In this document: one piece after another, positions 24,348 to 35,900 of the stretch
Layout: the number at the start of each line of letters is the position of its first letter
Numbering within the stretch: the stretch's first letter is position 1
Origin: Elusimicrobiota bacterium
GTDB lineage: Bacteria; Elusimicrobiota; Elusimicrobia; F11
DNA: 64,000 nucleotides
Direction: 5' to 3'
Assembly: GCA_022072025.1 (NCBI GenBank)
Contig: JAJVIP010000027.1
Coordinates: 124,001 to 188,000, forward strand
The notes under the pieces: model-generated
Seen by the model: the letters and a program-made list of their open reading frames with translations, nothing else
What the model was told of the DNA's origin: nothing
Database searches by the model: none
Translations under genes and position numbers: made by a program

Positions 24348-27176
24348 TTAGTGAGTGGCCGGGATTATATCTGAATTCCGACTTAAATTGAGCAAAGGCG
24401 CCAAATATCGAGCGGTGTGGGAGCCTTTCACCAAGGCCACCTCTTCCGGCGTCCCGGCCGCCACCAGTTCTCCTCCCCGCCCTCCGCCTTCAGGGCCCAA
24501 ATCGACAATCCAATCAGCGGTTTTGATCACGTCCAAATTGTGTTCAATCACCACCACCGTGTTTCCCGCGTCCACAAGACGATGGAGCACACTCAACAAT
24601 TTCTCAACATCCGCAAAGTGGAGCCCTGTTGTGGGTTCGTCGAGAATATAGAGCGTTCTTCCAGTGGCGCGTTTCGAAAGTTCCGTGGCCAACTTGACCC
24701 GTTGCGCTTCACCTCCTGAGAGTGTGGTGGCCGACTGCCCCAACTTCATGTATCCCAAACCCACTTCCGTTAATGTTTTCAGAATTCGGGCGACAAGGGG
24801 GATCGGAGAGAAGAAGTCCGATGCTTCTTCAATGGTCATATCCAACACTTGGGCAATGGATTTCCCTTTGTAGCGAATGGCCAAGGTATCTTCATTGAAA
24901 CGTGCGCCTTTACACACATCGCACATGACATAGACATCGGGCAAAAACTGCATGGATATTTTGAGGGTTCCATCTCCCTGACAATTTTCACAACGGCCTC
25001 CCTTCACATTGAACGAAAAGCGGCCGGGCCCAAAACCGCGACGTTTGGCCTCCGGTACTTGGGAAAAGAGATCACGAATGGAGGCGTAGGCGCCGGTGTA
25101 AGTCACAGGGTTGGATCTCGGCGTTCGGCCGATGGGGTCTTGGTCCACCACGATCACCTTGTCCAAATGCTCAACGCCTTTAAGTCCGCGATGTCGCCCG
25201 GGCTCTTCCTTGGCCCCATGAAGTATTTTGGCCAAAGCTTTGTGAAGAATCTCATGAACAAAAGTTGATTTTCCAGAACCTGAAACTCCTGTCACGGCCA
25301 CGAACACCCCCAATGGCAATGACACATCGATGTCTTTCAAATTAAATTGGCGCGCTCCCAAAACCGACAACCATTCTTTTCCAGGCATCCGTCGGGTAGA
25401 AGGAACAGGGATGCCTTTTCCCCCCTCCAAGTATTTTGCCGTGATGGATTTCGGATTTTTGAACACCTCTTCGGGAGTGCCCTCCGCCACCACCTCTCCG
25501 CCATGCACACCGGCCCCAGGCCCCAAATCCACCAACCAATCGGCCATGCGAATGGTCTCTTCATCATGCTCCACCACAATAAGCGTGTTCCCCGCATCGC
25601 GCAAGCGGGTGAGCGTGGTCAAAAGCCGAGTGTTATCCCGCGGATGAAGGCCAATGGTGGGTTCATCCAACACGTACAGAACGCCCACGAGGCCCGCGCC
25701 AATCTGGGTGGCCAAATGAATCCGCTGGGCCTCTCCGCCGGCCAACGTGGCGCTTTCACGGTTCAAGGTAACGTAATCAAGCCCGACTTTGACCAAAAAA
25801 TTGAGCCGCGAAGTAATTTCTTGAAGAATTTGTTTCGCAATGGTTTTTTCCCGCGCGCTTAAAGTGAGGGATTCAAAAAACTTTTCAACGTCTTTCACAT
25901 CTTTGGCGCAAAGCCCCGCGATGGACTCCCCCCCCACTTTCACAGCGAGCGCCTCATTTTTTAGTCGCGCCCCATGGCACCCCGGACATTCGCGTCTCGA
26001 CATAAATCGGTCTTGGATTTCTTCTTTCACAAATTCGGATTCCGTTTCCCGGTAGCGCCGCTCCAAATTGCCAATAACCCCTTCGAATTCGCCGTCCCCC
26101 CACAAAAGCATCTTGCGTTGCTGCTTGGAGAGATCTTTCCAGGGCACATGAATCGGAATCCCGTTTCTTTTGGCCACGCCGGCCAAGATATCTTCATAAT
26201 AGGATGCCCAGGAATTTTTCCACCGATTGGTCCGGGTGGTCACCGGATCCGACCACGCCGTCAACGCGCCTTCGGCAATCGACCTGCTGGAATCCTGAAC
26301 CACCAAATCTTCGGTGACTTTGACTTGGGCCCCCAAACCGTCGCAATCTGGGCATGCTCCATAGGGACTGTTGAAGGAAAACAAACGCGGCTCAATTTCC
26401 GGCAAAGAGAGGCCGCAGGTGGGACAAGAGTGATGTTCACTGTAAAGCTTTGTGCCTTCTTTCGGTGTCTCTACCATGAGGAGTCCCCGCCCTTCGCGAA
26501 GAGCCGTTTCGACCGAATCCGCCAAACGATCGCGGTTCTCTTTGTTGATGAGAATGCGATCCACCACGAGTTCAATGTCATGTTTTTTATAGCGGTCCAA
26601 TGGAATCTTTTCTTCCAATCGGTGAATTTTTCCATTCACCCGAACACGGACATAGCCATTTTGGGCATAACGTTTAAAGAGTTCCTCATACGTGCCTTTT
26701 CGGCCGCGAATCAAAGGAGCCATCAGGGTAACCTGATCTCCCTCCGACAGCGTGGATATATCCTGAATAATTTGAGCCGCTGATTGGGGCCGAATCACCT
26801 TCCCACAACTGGGACAATGAGGCGTTCCCACGCGAGCAAACAAAAGTCTCAGATAATCATAGATTTCGGTAACGGTTCCAACGGTCGATCGTGGGTTGTG
26901 ACTGGGGGTCCGCTGTTCAATCGCAATCGCGGGAGAGAGGCCTTCAATGACGTCGACATCGGGCTTGTCCATGACGTCTAAAAATTGGCGCGCGTAAGCT
27001 GACAAAGATTCCACGTAGCGGCGTTGGCCTTCAGCATAAAGTGTGTCAAAGGCCAAAGACGATTTCCCGGAACCGGAAAGGCCCGTGATAACAACCATTT
27101 TATTGCGGGGGAGCCGGAGGGTTAGGTTTTTGAGGTTGTGCGTCCGCGCCCCACGTACGACGATGAAATCTTCCAT
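24348..27176 (-). CDS. uvrA: excinuclease ABC subunit A
   Basis: A 942-residue damage-recognition ATPase of nucleotide-excision repair. There are two ABC modules: Walker [17 protein letters not shown] near residue 33 and [15 protein letters not shown] near 640. ABC signature sequences are [12 protein letters not shown] and [12 protein letters not shown]. Two zinc-binding C-x2-C...C-x2-C sites lie at CPTCGLSL...CPDC and CENCQGDG...CDVC. Length and order are standard. A promoter could not be assigned in the short upstream region. Confidence 0.98.
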   Translation of the reverse strand: MEDFIVVRGARTHNLKNLTLRLPRNKMVVITGLSGSGKSSLAFDTLYAEGQRRYVESLSAYARQFLDVMDKPDVDVIEGLSPAIAIEQRTPSHNPRSTVGTVTEIYDYLRLLFARVGTPHCPSCGKVIRPQSAAQIIQDISTLSEGDQVTLMAPLIRGRKGTYEELFKRYAQNGYVRVRVNGKIHRLEEKIPLDRYKKHDIELVVDRILINKENRDRLADSVETALREGRGLLMVETPKEGTKLYSEHHSCPTCGLSLPEIEPRLFSFNSPYGACPDCDGLGAQVKVTEDLVVQDSSRSIAEGALTAWSDPVTTRTNRWKNSWASYYEDILAGVAKRNGIPIHVPWKDLSKQQRKMLLWGDGEFEGVIGNLERRYRETESEFVKEEIQDRFMSRRECPGCHGARLKNEALAVKVGGESIAGLCAKDVKDVEKFFESLTLSAREKTIAKQILQEITSRLNFLVKVGLDYVTLNRESATLAGGEAQRIHLATQIGAGLVGVLYVLDEPTIGLHPRDNTRLLTTLTRLRDAGNTLIVVEHDEETIRMADWLVDLGPGAGVHGGEVVAEGTPEEVFKNPKSITAKYLEGGKGIPVPSTRRMPGKEWLSVLGARQFNLKDIDVSLPLGVFVAVTGVSGSGKSTFVHEILHKALAKILHGAKEEPGRHRGLKGVEHLDKVIVVDQDPIGRTPRSNPVTYTGAYASIRDLFSQVPEAKRRGFGPGRFSFNVKGGRCENCQGDGTLKISMQFLPDVYVMCDVCKGARFNEDTLAIRYKGKSIAQVLDMTIEEASDFFSPIPLVARILKTLTEVGLGYMKLGQSATTLSGGEAQRVKLATELSKRATGRTLYILDEPTTGLHFADVEKLLSVLHRLVDAGNTVVVIEHNLDVIKTADWIVDLGPEGGGRGGELVAAGTPEEVALVKGSHTARYLAPLLNLSRNSDIIPATH

Positions 27177-27617
27177 GGAGGTGGCGAGTGTATCAAATCA
27201 TCAGAAAGGGGTCTCAGCTGAAGTCTTATCCAATACACGATGTCCTTTCGGCACGCATGCGGAGACCAATCTTTTAAACCCTGATTTTGCAATGAGACAG
27301 TATTCTCGACGAACTCTGTTAAACAAAAATGTCCCGGCCGTCATTCCCGAAATTCCCAATTGGGAATCCATTTTTCTTCTAGGATGGCCCCCCGTTTCAT
27401 TCAATAAGTTCATGAATGCTGGAACTGGTCCGGCATTGTTATTATTGTCGAACAGTACTGAAAGAGGCATTCGGGGGTGACGACCTTTTTCCATTGCAAA
27501 ATCCGGGATCCTGCGAAGAATTAACAGTTCAATACCGGTACGTGATCTGGGTTCACCGTACCGCAAAATAAGTCTAGTTATACTTTATGATTTACTATAG
27601 ACTATCAACTATAAACA
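27177..27617. other. gene-free region with nested palindromes before the accessory island
   Basis: 441 bp between divergent uvrA and the HTH-ATPase gene. Contents: an element with outer arms CGTCATTCCCGAA/TTCGGGGGTGACG (27340-27352 with 27470-27482), enclosing the 16-bp perfect palindrome ATTCCCAATTGGGAAT (27352-27367); a hairpin GGTACG...CGTACC (about 27538-27562); and an inverted repeat AGTCTA/TAGACT (27571-27576 with 27598-27603) in an AT-rich stretch next to the start of the HTH-ATPase gene, a possible operator. A 121-codon minus-strand open frame here looks spurious. Confidence 0.6.
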
Positions 27618-28394
27618 ATGAAGACACAAACCCGTGCAAGAATAATCGAGTTAATTAAGCAACAGGGGAAAATGCGACCGGAAGGATTACGAGAGTCTTT
27701 GAAAATTTCCTCCCAAGCCATTCATCGCCATTTGCGTAGTCTTGTCAAAGAAGGAATTTTGGAAGCTGTGGGATCAGCGCCATTTACACAATATGCGTTG
27801 GCCGGAATTCCGGACCTTGAAGGGGTGTCTGGTTGGATCAATGCGGAGAAGCTGACCCAAAGCCCTCAATCATCGGTGTGTGAAACGCGAGACGTTTTGG
27901 CGGCTCGATTGCCGCATCTCAAATCCTTCCTCGCCAATGGATTGCCGCCGGATCTTTTGCCCATGGTTATTTCCATGACTGGTGAAATCGGAAACAACTC
28001 ATTTGATCACAATTCAGGACAATGGCGAGATGTGCCGGGGTGCTGGTTCCAGTCCCAGGTCACCGGCGGGCATTTCTGGATCTGTATTGCGGACAGAGGG
28101 CAGGGCGTTTTCCAATCGTTGGTAAGGGTTCATCCTCATCTGACCGACGATCAAGCCGCGCTGACGGCCGCGTTCGAAACAATCATCTCAGGCCGGGCGC
28201 CGGAGCAACGTGGTAATGGATTGAAGTTTGTGAGGCAAAACATTGCGACAACGCCGGGCGCGGGACTTGCGTGCATGTCGGGAAAGGGGCGTGTTTTCTA
28301 TGGAGAACAAAAAGAGAAATGCCTTGCTCTTTTGGACAAATACTTCACTGAAGTGAAAGGCACCATCACCCTTATGGTTTGGAAACTTCAATGA
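27618..28394 (+). CDS. winged-helix HTH fused to GHKL-type ATPase
   Basis: A 258-residue protein. Residues 1-65 are a winged helix (ARIIELIKQQGKMRPEGLRE, then SQAIHRHLRSLVKEGILEAVG). Residues about 100-258 resemble a histidine-kinase/anti-sigma-factor ATPase: N box EIGNNSFDHNSG, G1 box IADRGQGV, G2 box RGNGLKFV. There is no phospho-acceptor His domain. The overlapping downstream gene is a STAS-like DUF4325 protein, a pair known from many genomes. By analogy with anti-sigma/anti-anti-sigma switches it may be a one-component DNA-binding switch. Its upstream inverted repeat could be an autoregulatory site. Confidence 0.8.
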   Translation: MKTQTRARIIELIKQQGKMRPEGLRESLKISSQAIHRHLRSLVKEGILEAVGSAPFTQYALAGIPDLEGVSGWINAEKLTQSPQSSVCETRDVLAARLPHLKSFLANGLPPDLLPMVISMTGEIGNNSFDHNSGQWRDVPGCWFQSQVTGGHFWICIADRGQGVFQSLVRVHPHLTDDQAALTAAFETIISGRAPEQRGNGLKFVRQNIATTPGAGLACMSGKGRVFYGEQKEKCLALLDKYFTEVKGTITLMVWKLQ

Positions 28395-28648
28395 AAGTTG
28401 AGATAAAGAAATTTGGAGAAATCCTGACTTCCCGGCCTGCCGGACGAGAAGCGGGACTGGCCATCAAAGCCTATTTCAAACCGGAACCGGGCGACCGCAT
28501 CGAACTTGACTTCAGCGATGTTCTCGCCGTGGGTCCTTCCTGGCTTGATGAAGTACTTACGATCCTGCGGGAGACATACGGAAAAGACCGCGTGGTGTGC
28601 CTCCCGAGCAACAACGCCTCCGTCATCGAGTCGTTGAGAATCATATGA
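28391..28648 (+). CDS. STAS-like domain protein (DUF4325)
   Basis: An 85-residue protein from ATG 28391, which overlaps the TGA of the HTH-ATPase gene (ATGA). It contains GEILTSRPAGREAGLAIK and the central DRIELDFSDVLAVGPSWLDEV, the DUF4325 pattern of a STAS-like fold in which a Ser in SWLDE sits where anti-anti-sigma factors are phosphorylated. Partner of the ATPase is strongly suggested by the overlap. The target of the switch is unknown. Confidence 0.8.
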   Translation: MKVEIKKFGEILTSRPAGREAGLAIKAYFKPEPGDRIELDFSDVLAVGPSWLDEVLTILRETYGKDRVVCLPSNNASVIESLRII

Positions 28649-28904
28649 AGGTATATAAGGCATGCAACCATTATCCCTTTCACAACGGTGCCTCATCGGT
28701 ATGAACGGTGCTAAGAGGGACTTTAATTGAAAGAACTCGACGCAACAAAGGCAGACCATCAAGGAATGAATAAATTTTCCAATGGATCTTTAACAGAACA
28801 GAACCAATAATAGGAGCAAAGGGTAAGAAAATAATGAATTTCAAAATGCGGGGAACTGCGGAGGGCTTTTTCTGCAGCCTCGTTAGGCGTAAAGAGGGGA
28901 TTCA

Positions 28905-29198
28905 ATGAGTGAAATAGACGGACACATAGAAAGGTCCAAAGTGATTCGGATTATTTGCGGAATCCTTTGGTTTATCCCGATTTACCTTGTGGTGCAAATT
29001 ATCGCCGGTGCGATCATTGGTGGCATAGCAGGAGCTGATACGAAATCCTTTGAAACTGGTTATGTTGCCGGTCATTCGGCTTCGACTAATTTCTTTCAGA
29101 AGTATGGTGTGTTTTTCCTTCTTGGTGAACTTGCACTGACTCTTTGTCTATCTGTAGCGGGAATCTTGCCTGGTACAAGCAAATGGAAAAAGTCTTAA
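28905..29198 (+). CDS. small two-helix membrane protein of unknown function
   Basis: A 97-residue protein with membrane segments at about 15-43 (VIRIICGILWFIPIYLVVQI and a Gly-rich GAIIGGIAG end) and about 70-90 (YGVFFLLGELALTLCLSVAG). A GAGGGG ribosome site precedes the ATG. The gene lies just after GTTAGGC (28882-28888) and its stop runs into CGCCTAAT, the layout of an integron cassette. I do not recognise a family. Confidence 0.6.
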   Translation: MSEIDGHIERSKVIRIICGILWFIPIYLVVQIIAGAIIGGIAGADTKSFETGYVAGHSASTNFFQKYGVFFLLGELALTLCLSVAGILPGTSKWKKS

Positions 29199-29210
29199 CG
29201 CCTAATCGAG

Positions 29211-29249
29211 GAGCTGGGAGCCGCGGTAAATAACCGCACCCCCCAGCTC
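29211..29249. other. hairpin after the small membrane protein gene
   Basis: GAGCTGGG (29211-29218) pairs with CCCAGCTC (29242-29249), and GCGGT (29223-29227) with ACCGC (29233-29237) inside it. There is no T-run, so it is a weak terminator candidate. A second palindrome (TCCGCCGCGGCGGA) follows near 29259. Confidence 0.5.
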
Positions 29250-29369
29250 TCGAACCATCCGCCGCGGCGGACGGCTCAAGAAGAACCAGCCAAGTTCAAC
29301 CGACGATGTTCTCCAAGAGAAATGAGAGAAATGGGTGACCTCTTTCCTTGTCCTTCCTTGGAAAAAAAC

Positions 29370-29633
29370 CTATTCATAGTGGGTCCACATGCGAATCACT
29401 TTTACCGTTCTGATCTCTTTTAACACCTGGTACACAAGACGATGCTGAATGTTGATTCGCCTTGAATAAGCCCCTTCCAAATCACCCACCAGTTTTTCAA
29501 AGGGAGATGGAATTTGGAACGGGTTCTCACCGATAACCTTCAAGAGGATTTCTGCCTTGGATTTAAGGCCGAATGATTTGAGTTTTTTGGCGTCCTTTTG
29601 AGCCTGCTTGGTATAGACGACCTTCCAACTCAC
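29370..29633 (-). CDS. YoeB/Txe-family mRNA interferase toxin
   Basis: An 87-residue RelE-superfamily toxin with the YoeB/Txe pattern: VVYTKQAQKDAKKLK at the N-terminus, IGENPFQIPSPFEKLVGDL, SRRINIQHRLVYQV, and the C-terminal MWTHYE with the catalytic His-Tyr. Family members cut mRNA in the ribosome. The GTG start overlaps the antitoxin's TGA by 4 bases, the usual toxin-antitoxin coupling. All expected catalytic residues appear present (E, R, H, Y), so it may be active. Confidence 0.9.
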   Translation of the reverse strand: MSWKVVYTKQAQKDAKKLKSFGLKSKAEILLKVIGENPFQIPSPFEKLVGDLEGAYSRRINIQHRLVYQVLKEIRTVKVIRMWTHYE

Positions 29634-29872
29634 CAGCGCAATTCCCGGGATGTTTTTTTGATGGGGGTTTTAAGTCCTTTTCGAATTGAATCACGCATAC
29701 CGGGTATGGACAACAGATAAAGCGTCTCTTGAATAGCTCTCCAATCTTCTTCTGAAACAAGTACGGCATTGGTCCGTTTACCTGTAATTTGAATTGGATC
29801 ATGGGAATGAGCTGTCAGATCAAGCAGTTTATAAAGGGACGCCCGCGCCTGACTTGCTGTTAAAGTGGTCAT
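29630..29872 (-). CDS. YefM/Axe-family antitoxin (Phd/YefM fold)
   Basis: An 80-residue antitoxin. The N-terminal DNA-binding part reads TASQARASLYKLLD, then DPIQITGKRTNAVLVSEEDWRAIQETL, characteristic of Phd/YefM. The C-terminal MRDSIRKGLKTP should wrap the toxin. A GGAGGT site precedes the ATG. It probably represses its own promoter through the ACGTAC repeats upstream. Confidence 0.9.
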   Translation of the reverse strand: MTTLTASQARASLYKLLDLTAHSHDPIQITGKRTNAVLVSEEDWRAIQETLYLLSIPGMRDSIRKGLKTPIKKTSRELRW

Positions 29873-29889
29873 AGTTCACCTCCGCAAGA

Positions 29890-29918
29890 AACGTACCAGA
29901 TAACGTACGTATTTACAA
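29890..29918 (-). promoter_or_regulatory. toxin-antitoxin promoter and operator
   Basis: Minus-strand TTGTAA (29918-29913), a 17-bp spacer and TACGTT (29895-29890). The spacer holds TACGTACGT and a second ACGTAC lies over the -10, a plausible autoregulatory operator for the YefM-like protein. The -10 is poor. Confidence 0.45.
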
Positions 29919-29927
29919 GGCCACGGG

Positions 29928-32900
29928 CTAAGCACTCCCCATTCTTTTCCGTTCATCCCTTTTCTTGGAAAAAAAAGGATTCAGCCAATGTCCTTGAATA
30001 GAAGATCCCCTGGTGGGCAGAGGTGGGTCATCGTCTGATTTTTCTGACGGGCGTGAAGTCGTTCGACCCACCCCCAAATCCAACGGGGAACCATTTACCA
30101 CTTCTCCTAAATCGCCTCTGGTCCGTGGCCCATGGACATCGGGTGAAAGAAGGCCTTCTTCCATGACTTCATACGCCGCAATGTTCGGGTGGATTTGAGG
30201 TGATGATTCTCCCACCCCTTTTTTCAAAGGAACAGGGATCAACGCCGCTCGACCGTCCTCACCAAGCAATACTAGAGCTCTCCCAGCATTGATGTGATCA
30301 ATGGCCCAATATCGGTTCAGAAAGGGTGGCGCCCCCGTTAAAAAAAGGTTGGGAATCTTCCGTAAATATTTTCCATCCCCAAAACGTAAATACGCAAGGC
30401 TCTCTTCAAGCCCCAAGATCACAAATGGCAGTAAAATATCCGCGACCTGATATTGTGATACATGACGTGCCAGCTTCAGCAAAGGGTCCATATGCCTATC
30501 CAAGGGAGTGGTCATAGAATGAGCGCTAGTAAATAATGAATCAAAATCCACCCCGCTATTGCGCAAAACCATAAGAACATCACGCAACCTCACCTCTCCT
30601 CCCGGGCGTGAATCAACCATCAAACGAACCAAAACCTCTTCGGCAATATGGGACAGGGGATAATGTCCGTTTGAAGCAATGGAAAAGAACCGATCGCCGA
30701 TGAATTTTTGTGTCGGTACAAGGGAGGCCAGCGCCCTCAAATATTTCCCTACGTTTGGAAAGCCCAGAAAGTGATGACACCATTCATGCATGATTGTTTT
30801 TTGAAACTCCAACAAATCCATACGGGCCTCAACTGCCACCGCCACGGCAGGTCCAAAAATAGGGGCCAATAACATGTCAATGGCCCCTTGATTAATCGGA
30901 GCCAACTCAAAACGGCGTCGAATCACAGCATTTTCCTTCATACTTGATGAAGGGGCGTAAAACCCGCCCAAGGACCGTGTTCGTGTATCCAGCAGAGGAA
31001 GAGCCCAAAAAGGAAATATATAGGTGGGGACAAACCAATGGCGATAACGTCCAAATTGGACATCCGATGTTCTTGGTCCTAAACGCCGCCTTCCTAAAAC
31101 AAGAGTTTGGGCGACAGATTGATTGGGAAACGCGGGACGAAGACTATCCAACCTATCGGGCTCCGGCGCGAATTTCTCCTGAATTTGAGATTCCGTCAAC
31201 TCCGGTTCACGACCTTTTAATTCCCATTCCATTATTTGGATACTTCTATTGATTTCGAGGTTGACTGAATCCCAAGGGGTTACCGACCTCGAGGTTATTT
31301 GTTCCAGGTCCTTTACCAAGGATTCCGCTTGAAAATATCCCCTTGATGGATATGAATAATTCCGCGATATGGACGTCTCAATGGCACGCTCCAATGCCAA
31401 ATAATTTTTTTGAGCGGCAAGCTGCTTCTTTTTAAGGCGTCCCCCTTCCTCGCCCAGTCCAGAAATGCGGCGGGAGATAATCGGTGAGATTATTGACCAA
31501 TATTTGTCTGGAGGACCGACAAAAATGTGTCCGCCCTTATCAGGGGATACCATCTGCCCTGCAGAGAGGTCCACAGCAATGGCCAAGTGATCATCATCAT
31601 TCGGAAACAAGATCGAATATACATGCGCAACCCCATGTTGATTGTTATGAAAATACTCTGAATTTACTTTGAGATTGGACAAGCCGGCCAATTGGACCGC
31701 TCTTTCAAATGCTTTTTGACTTTGTTGGCATATTCCGCAATCAGGAGATGGGTAACACATTAAAGTGACGAACTCGTCTTCTCTCCCATTGAGAAGAGCC
31801 AATCCTGCTCTCAAAAGTTTGAACCGGTTATGCAAATTGAAAATTTCGTTTTTCTTTTTGGAGAGAACTTCTCTGAGGGTCTTTTCAGAAAAGTTTTCTG
31901 CCGAAAGTTCTTGCAATCCCCCCTTAAGTTCCAAAACCAATTTCCACCAATAAAGATAAATAAGAGTGTTGATTCGATTACGATTGGTCATGTGAGTGTC
32001 ATTTAAACGGATTCCAAAATCAGTCCAATCAAGAGATTTGGCACCTCTCCATATCACGCCCACATCCCTCGATAGATGCAAGTCAGCCCCCAAAACAAAC
32101 AACGTGACTTGAATCAGATGTAAAACCGTGGGGAGAGGCTGTGCGTGAAAAGCAGGCAGGAAAATCGCGATCAGGTAAGCGGAAACCATGAGCAGATATG
32201 AAACGTCCGGCGAACCGCGCACTTTGTTCGCGCGCGCGCCTGTCCAAGCATCTGCGACAACCAAAACAACAAACAGCGCCCGCCACCCCAAATCCACGTC
32301 TGGTGCAAACGCTAGCCATCCTATGCAAATTATTTCAATGGTGAATCCGATTGTTCCCGCCGATTTCACCCATTGCTCATCGGGATCAAACCCGAGAAGA
32401 ATCAGGGTGTTGTAAACCAGGGAGGCTGCTGGCGCTGGGTCGGCAGAGGGCCAGTCATTTTCATCCTCCGCGTCCTCATCAGAGATATCCATAGAAAATA
32501 AAACATCGCTTAACTGGTTCCTGGCCAGTGGGTTTCGACCATAAAATCCTGCGAGATATTTATTCCAGATTTTATTATCAAGTAAAAATCTATATGTACC
32601 TATTTGAAAGCCGCTGTCATTTGAATTAAGTAAATAAATCAAGCCATCAACAACCTGCATCGGAAACTGATTGGCAAGGCCGACCAACTCAAGAGCCGCC
32701 GGCTGGGAATCTTCATTGTTTGAGTTTGCGCGGATGATAAGGTCGCCGATTTTTCCTGAATTTGGAGCGTCTGATGAGGGTGTTGAAGAGCGAGTTGTAT
32801 TTTCCAAATGTACGTTTTTCCCTTGATTGGGTTCTTGCGCGTCCTGCTCAACCGGCGTAAAGCTCGGTTGCCATGCTTCATTAAAGATTCCTGGCATTCC

Positions 32901-35900
32901 ACGCATGGTGTCCGTGATCGCAGCGTAAGCCTCCAACGCAACCACCCATTTCTTTAATTTCGCCAAATGCGCTGTTTGAGATTTGCTGCGAGAAGATCGT
33001 TCAGAAACATTAATTAATCCTCGAACACGCTTAATTTCATCTCCAGGATCAAAATCGATATCAAAGGATTCGCATGTTTTATTCGCGTTCGGATGTTCAA
33101 GAAAGTCAACCAACCGGTCCAGGTGGCTCGAGGTATCTTTATATTGCTTCTGGCTGAATTGCTTGGCTCCTTCTTTCAATTTTTGCAGGTTTGAATCATA
33201 AATTGCCCCGTCCATTACAAAGCCGACTGAATTTAAAATCTCAACCACCGTGCTGGGACTCCGATCTCTTTTGCGGTAATGGTGTTGATACAACCCATAT
33301 AAATTACGCCCAAGTATGGGAATATTCACAAACTGGAAATTCTGTCGAGAAAGTTCATTAACAGGTTTTTGCACTTGTTTTGACAAAGCCAGCACAGCCA
33401 ACCGCTGAACCCTTGTGGGCAATTGAGAATAAAGTTGTTCGCCAGTGTAGTTCACCCCATTCGCCCAGTCTTCCAAACTAGATATCCGATTCGTCGGAAG
33501 AACCGCCGCGGCCGTAGGGGATTCGAACGCTTTCGGCATCCATTCCTGTGTGTCGACCAGAGCCGAATAAGCATTGAGGGCTCCCAGCCACGCCTCTAGG
33601 TCTTTTTTCCTGACGCTCGTTTTATCCTGCTTTTCAATTTCTTCCGTTATTGCAGCGAGCATTGGATCCAAATCGATTTCCGAGTCTAACCGCGTAGGCT
33701 GATGGTTGTGTTCCTCCTTCAAAAAATTGGAAATCGATCGAACGACAGCGGCATACCTGTTTGATTTTGCAACGTTTGTGTTAAGCCCTTCTTGAAGTGT
33801 TCGGATGGCCAGAGCACGCCCGGCAATATCCATGATGAATCCCGCCGATCGAAGAATATGCAGCCGGGTGACGACTCCCGATCTATTCTTCTGAAAATGA
33901 ACATACAGGCCACCCAAAGTGCATTCGAGAACAGGCAATACTTTTCCTAAGTAATCATCTTCAACAAGCTTATCAATGGGCTTTTGTGCCACAATTGACA
34001 ATTCGTGAAGCAAAAGGCGAATTGTTCTGCTTGGGATCTTTCCCCAAAACTCATTGCCCAATCCATTGATGGCTACCGCCTCCTGAAGGGCCTCCCTTCC
34101 ATAGATCGCCGACGGTTTTCTGACTCGCACAGAAAACAATCTACCGATGACTATATTTGCCGTTTCACCTTGCTGTAAATGGTGCTGAATATAAGACAGG
34201 ACAGGCCCAATATTCCGTCCCAATCCTGGCAATGGGTTATTTTCATAATCACCGCGCACCATGCCTGTGATGTTTGGCAATGTAACATTCAGGACGCGCT
34301 GTTCAACTTCTTCCTCTGTTTGGGCTCCATAAACAACGACAGCAGCCAACTCTTTAAGCAAGCGCGCAATAAACTCAGGATTACATTCGAACACGGTCTC
34401 CCATGGGATTTCCCCAACCGCTATAGCCTGGCAATCCAGAAGCTTTTTTAAATCTTGTGAGCGGGCCAAACGGTTGAGTGGCGGCAGATCCCGAGGCAAA
34501 TAACCGATATCCTCAAAGAGCAACCATTTGGCGGTTTTGATATTTTTCATCTTTTTCGCTCTGAGAGAATAACGATTTAGCAAACCGCCCAGTTTCTGAT
34601 TGATGGACGGGACAACGCATCTTTCAATGTCGCCAGTTGTCAACTCCAACACATGCCGCTTTTTTTCTTCAAGAGTTAAAGCGCGAAATGCAACAAGAGG
34701 CATGCCAATTTTCGCAGCTGTCATATCTTCCACAAGTTCTCGAATGACATTGATTCGAAGTTGCCCCCAAGGAAGAGCTATCTCCCCGCCGTTCTTGCTG
34801 AATTGGCCAGCTCTCACACATGCAACCAGCTCATTCAATGAACGAATTCGGTTCGCTGGCTTTTGTTTTTCAATTAATCCAACTTCGGAGAGCAGAAAAA
34901 TAATGGTGGTCAAACCAGAATCATTAATTCGATCGTAGTAGTTATAAAGTCCACCCAATGTTTTCCCAAGAGCCGGGATCGTTGTCTGAGAAAAATAAGG
35001 CCTTGATAATCGTTGGATATCATCCAGTTCTACATCGGATTTTCGAACGATCTCAAACAATAAAGCAATGAGTTCTTTCTGAATCCATTTTTCAACCCTA
35101 CTCCAATTCGTTTTTCCTTCTAATCTGCGCAACACATCCTCCGGAAGATCTCGAACAAACGCGGGATCAACCAAATCGTAAAGACCAGACGGGCTTCCAG
35201 GTTCTCGTGGCTTTCCAGTGGCGAAAATCATCTTGGGTATCGGAATGAAAATACCTAAAGGCTGAGGTCGGAAAGTAACCGTCTCTTCAATGGTCGATAT
35301 TACGCCCGGCAAATAGAAAGGATTTGGAACAGACATGGACACCCAGTCAACGTGACGATTCAACCAATTGATCGGATCTCCCCAAATCACATCCCAATCC
35401 CGAAGAACGTGATATCCGGCCGCCAAAACAAACAACGTGACTTGAATCAGATGTAAAACCGTGGGGAGAAGCTGTGCGTGAAAAGCAGGCAGGAAAATCG
35501 CGATCAGGTAAGCGGAAACCATGAAGAGATATGAAACGTCCGGCGAACCGCGCACTTTGTTCGCGCGCGCGCCCAACCATGAGTCTAAAATAACCAATAC
35601 AATAAAGAGAGCGTACCATCCGGAGTTAAGGTCCGGCATCAACACAAGCCAAGCGATACCGAGGATCTCCCCTACAAACCCAGCGGTCCCCGCCGCTTTC
35701 ACCCAGGAATTCTCAGGAGAAAATCCACACCAAACCAGCGCGTTGAAAAGCAGAGAGGCGGGATTTCCATTAGATAAATCCTGCTGAGCCTGAATCCCGC
35801 TTGAATCCCCGCGAGAGGCGGTTTTTTTCTTTATCAAATAGGCCCTCACCTCAGAGATGCGAGCAGAAATCTCTGATTCTCCTTGAGGGGACAGGGTCCA

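Noticed and set aside
27201-27566. 121-codon minus-strand open frame upstream of the island
   Set aside because: Most of it is the nested palindrome read as protein; there is no ribosome site or recognisable domain.
28649-28904. Short open frames in the gap after the DUF4325 gene
   Set aside because: None has a ribosome site or more than a few tens of codons; I see no feature other than GTTAGGC at the right end.
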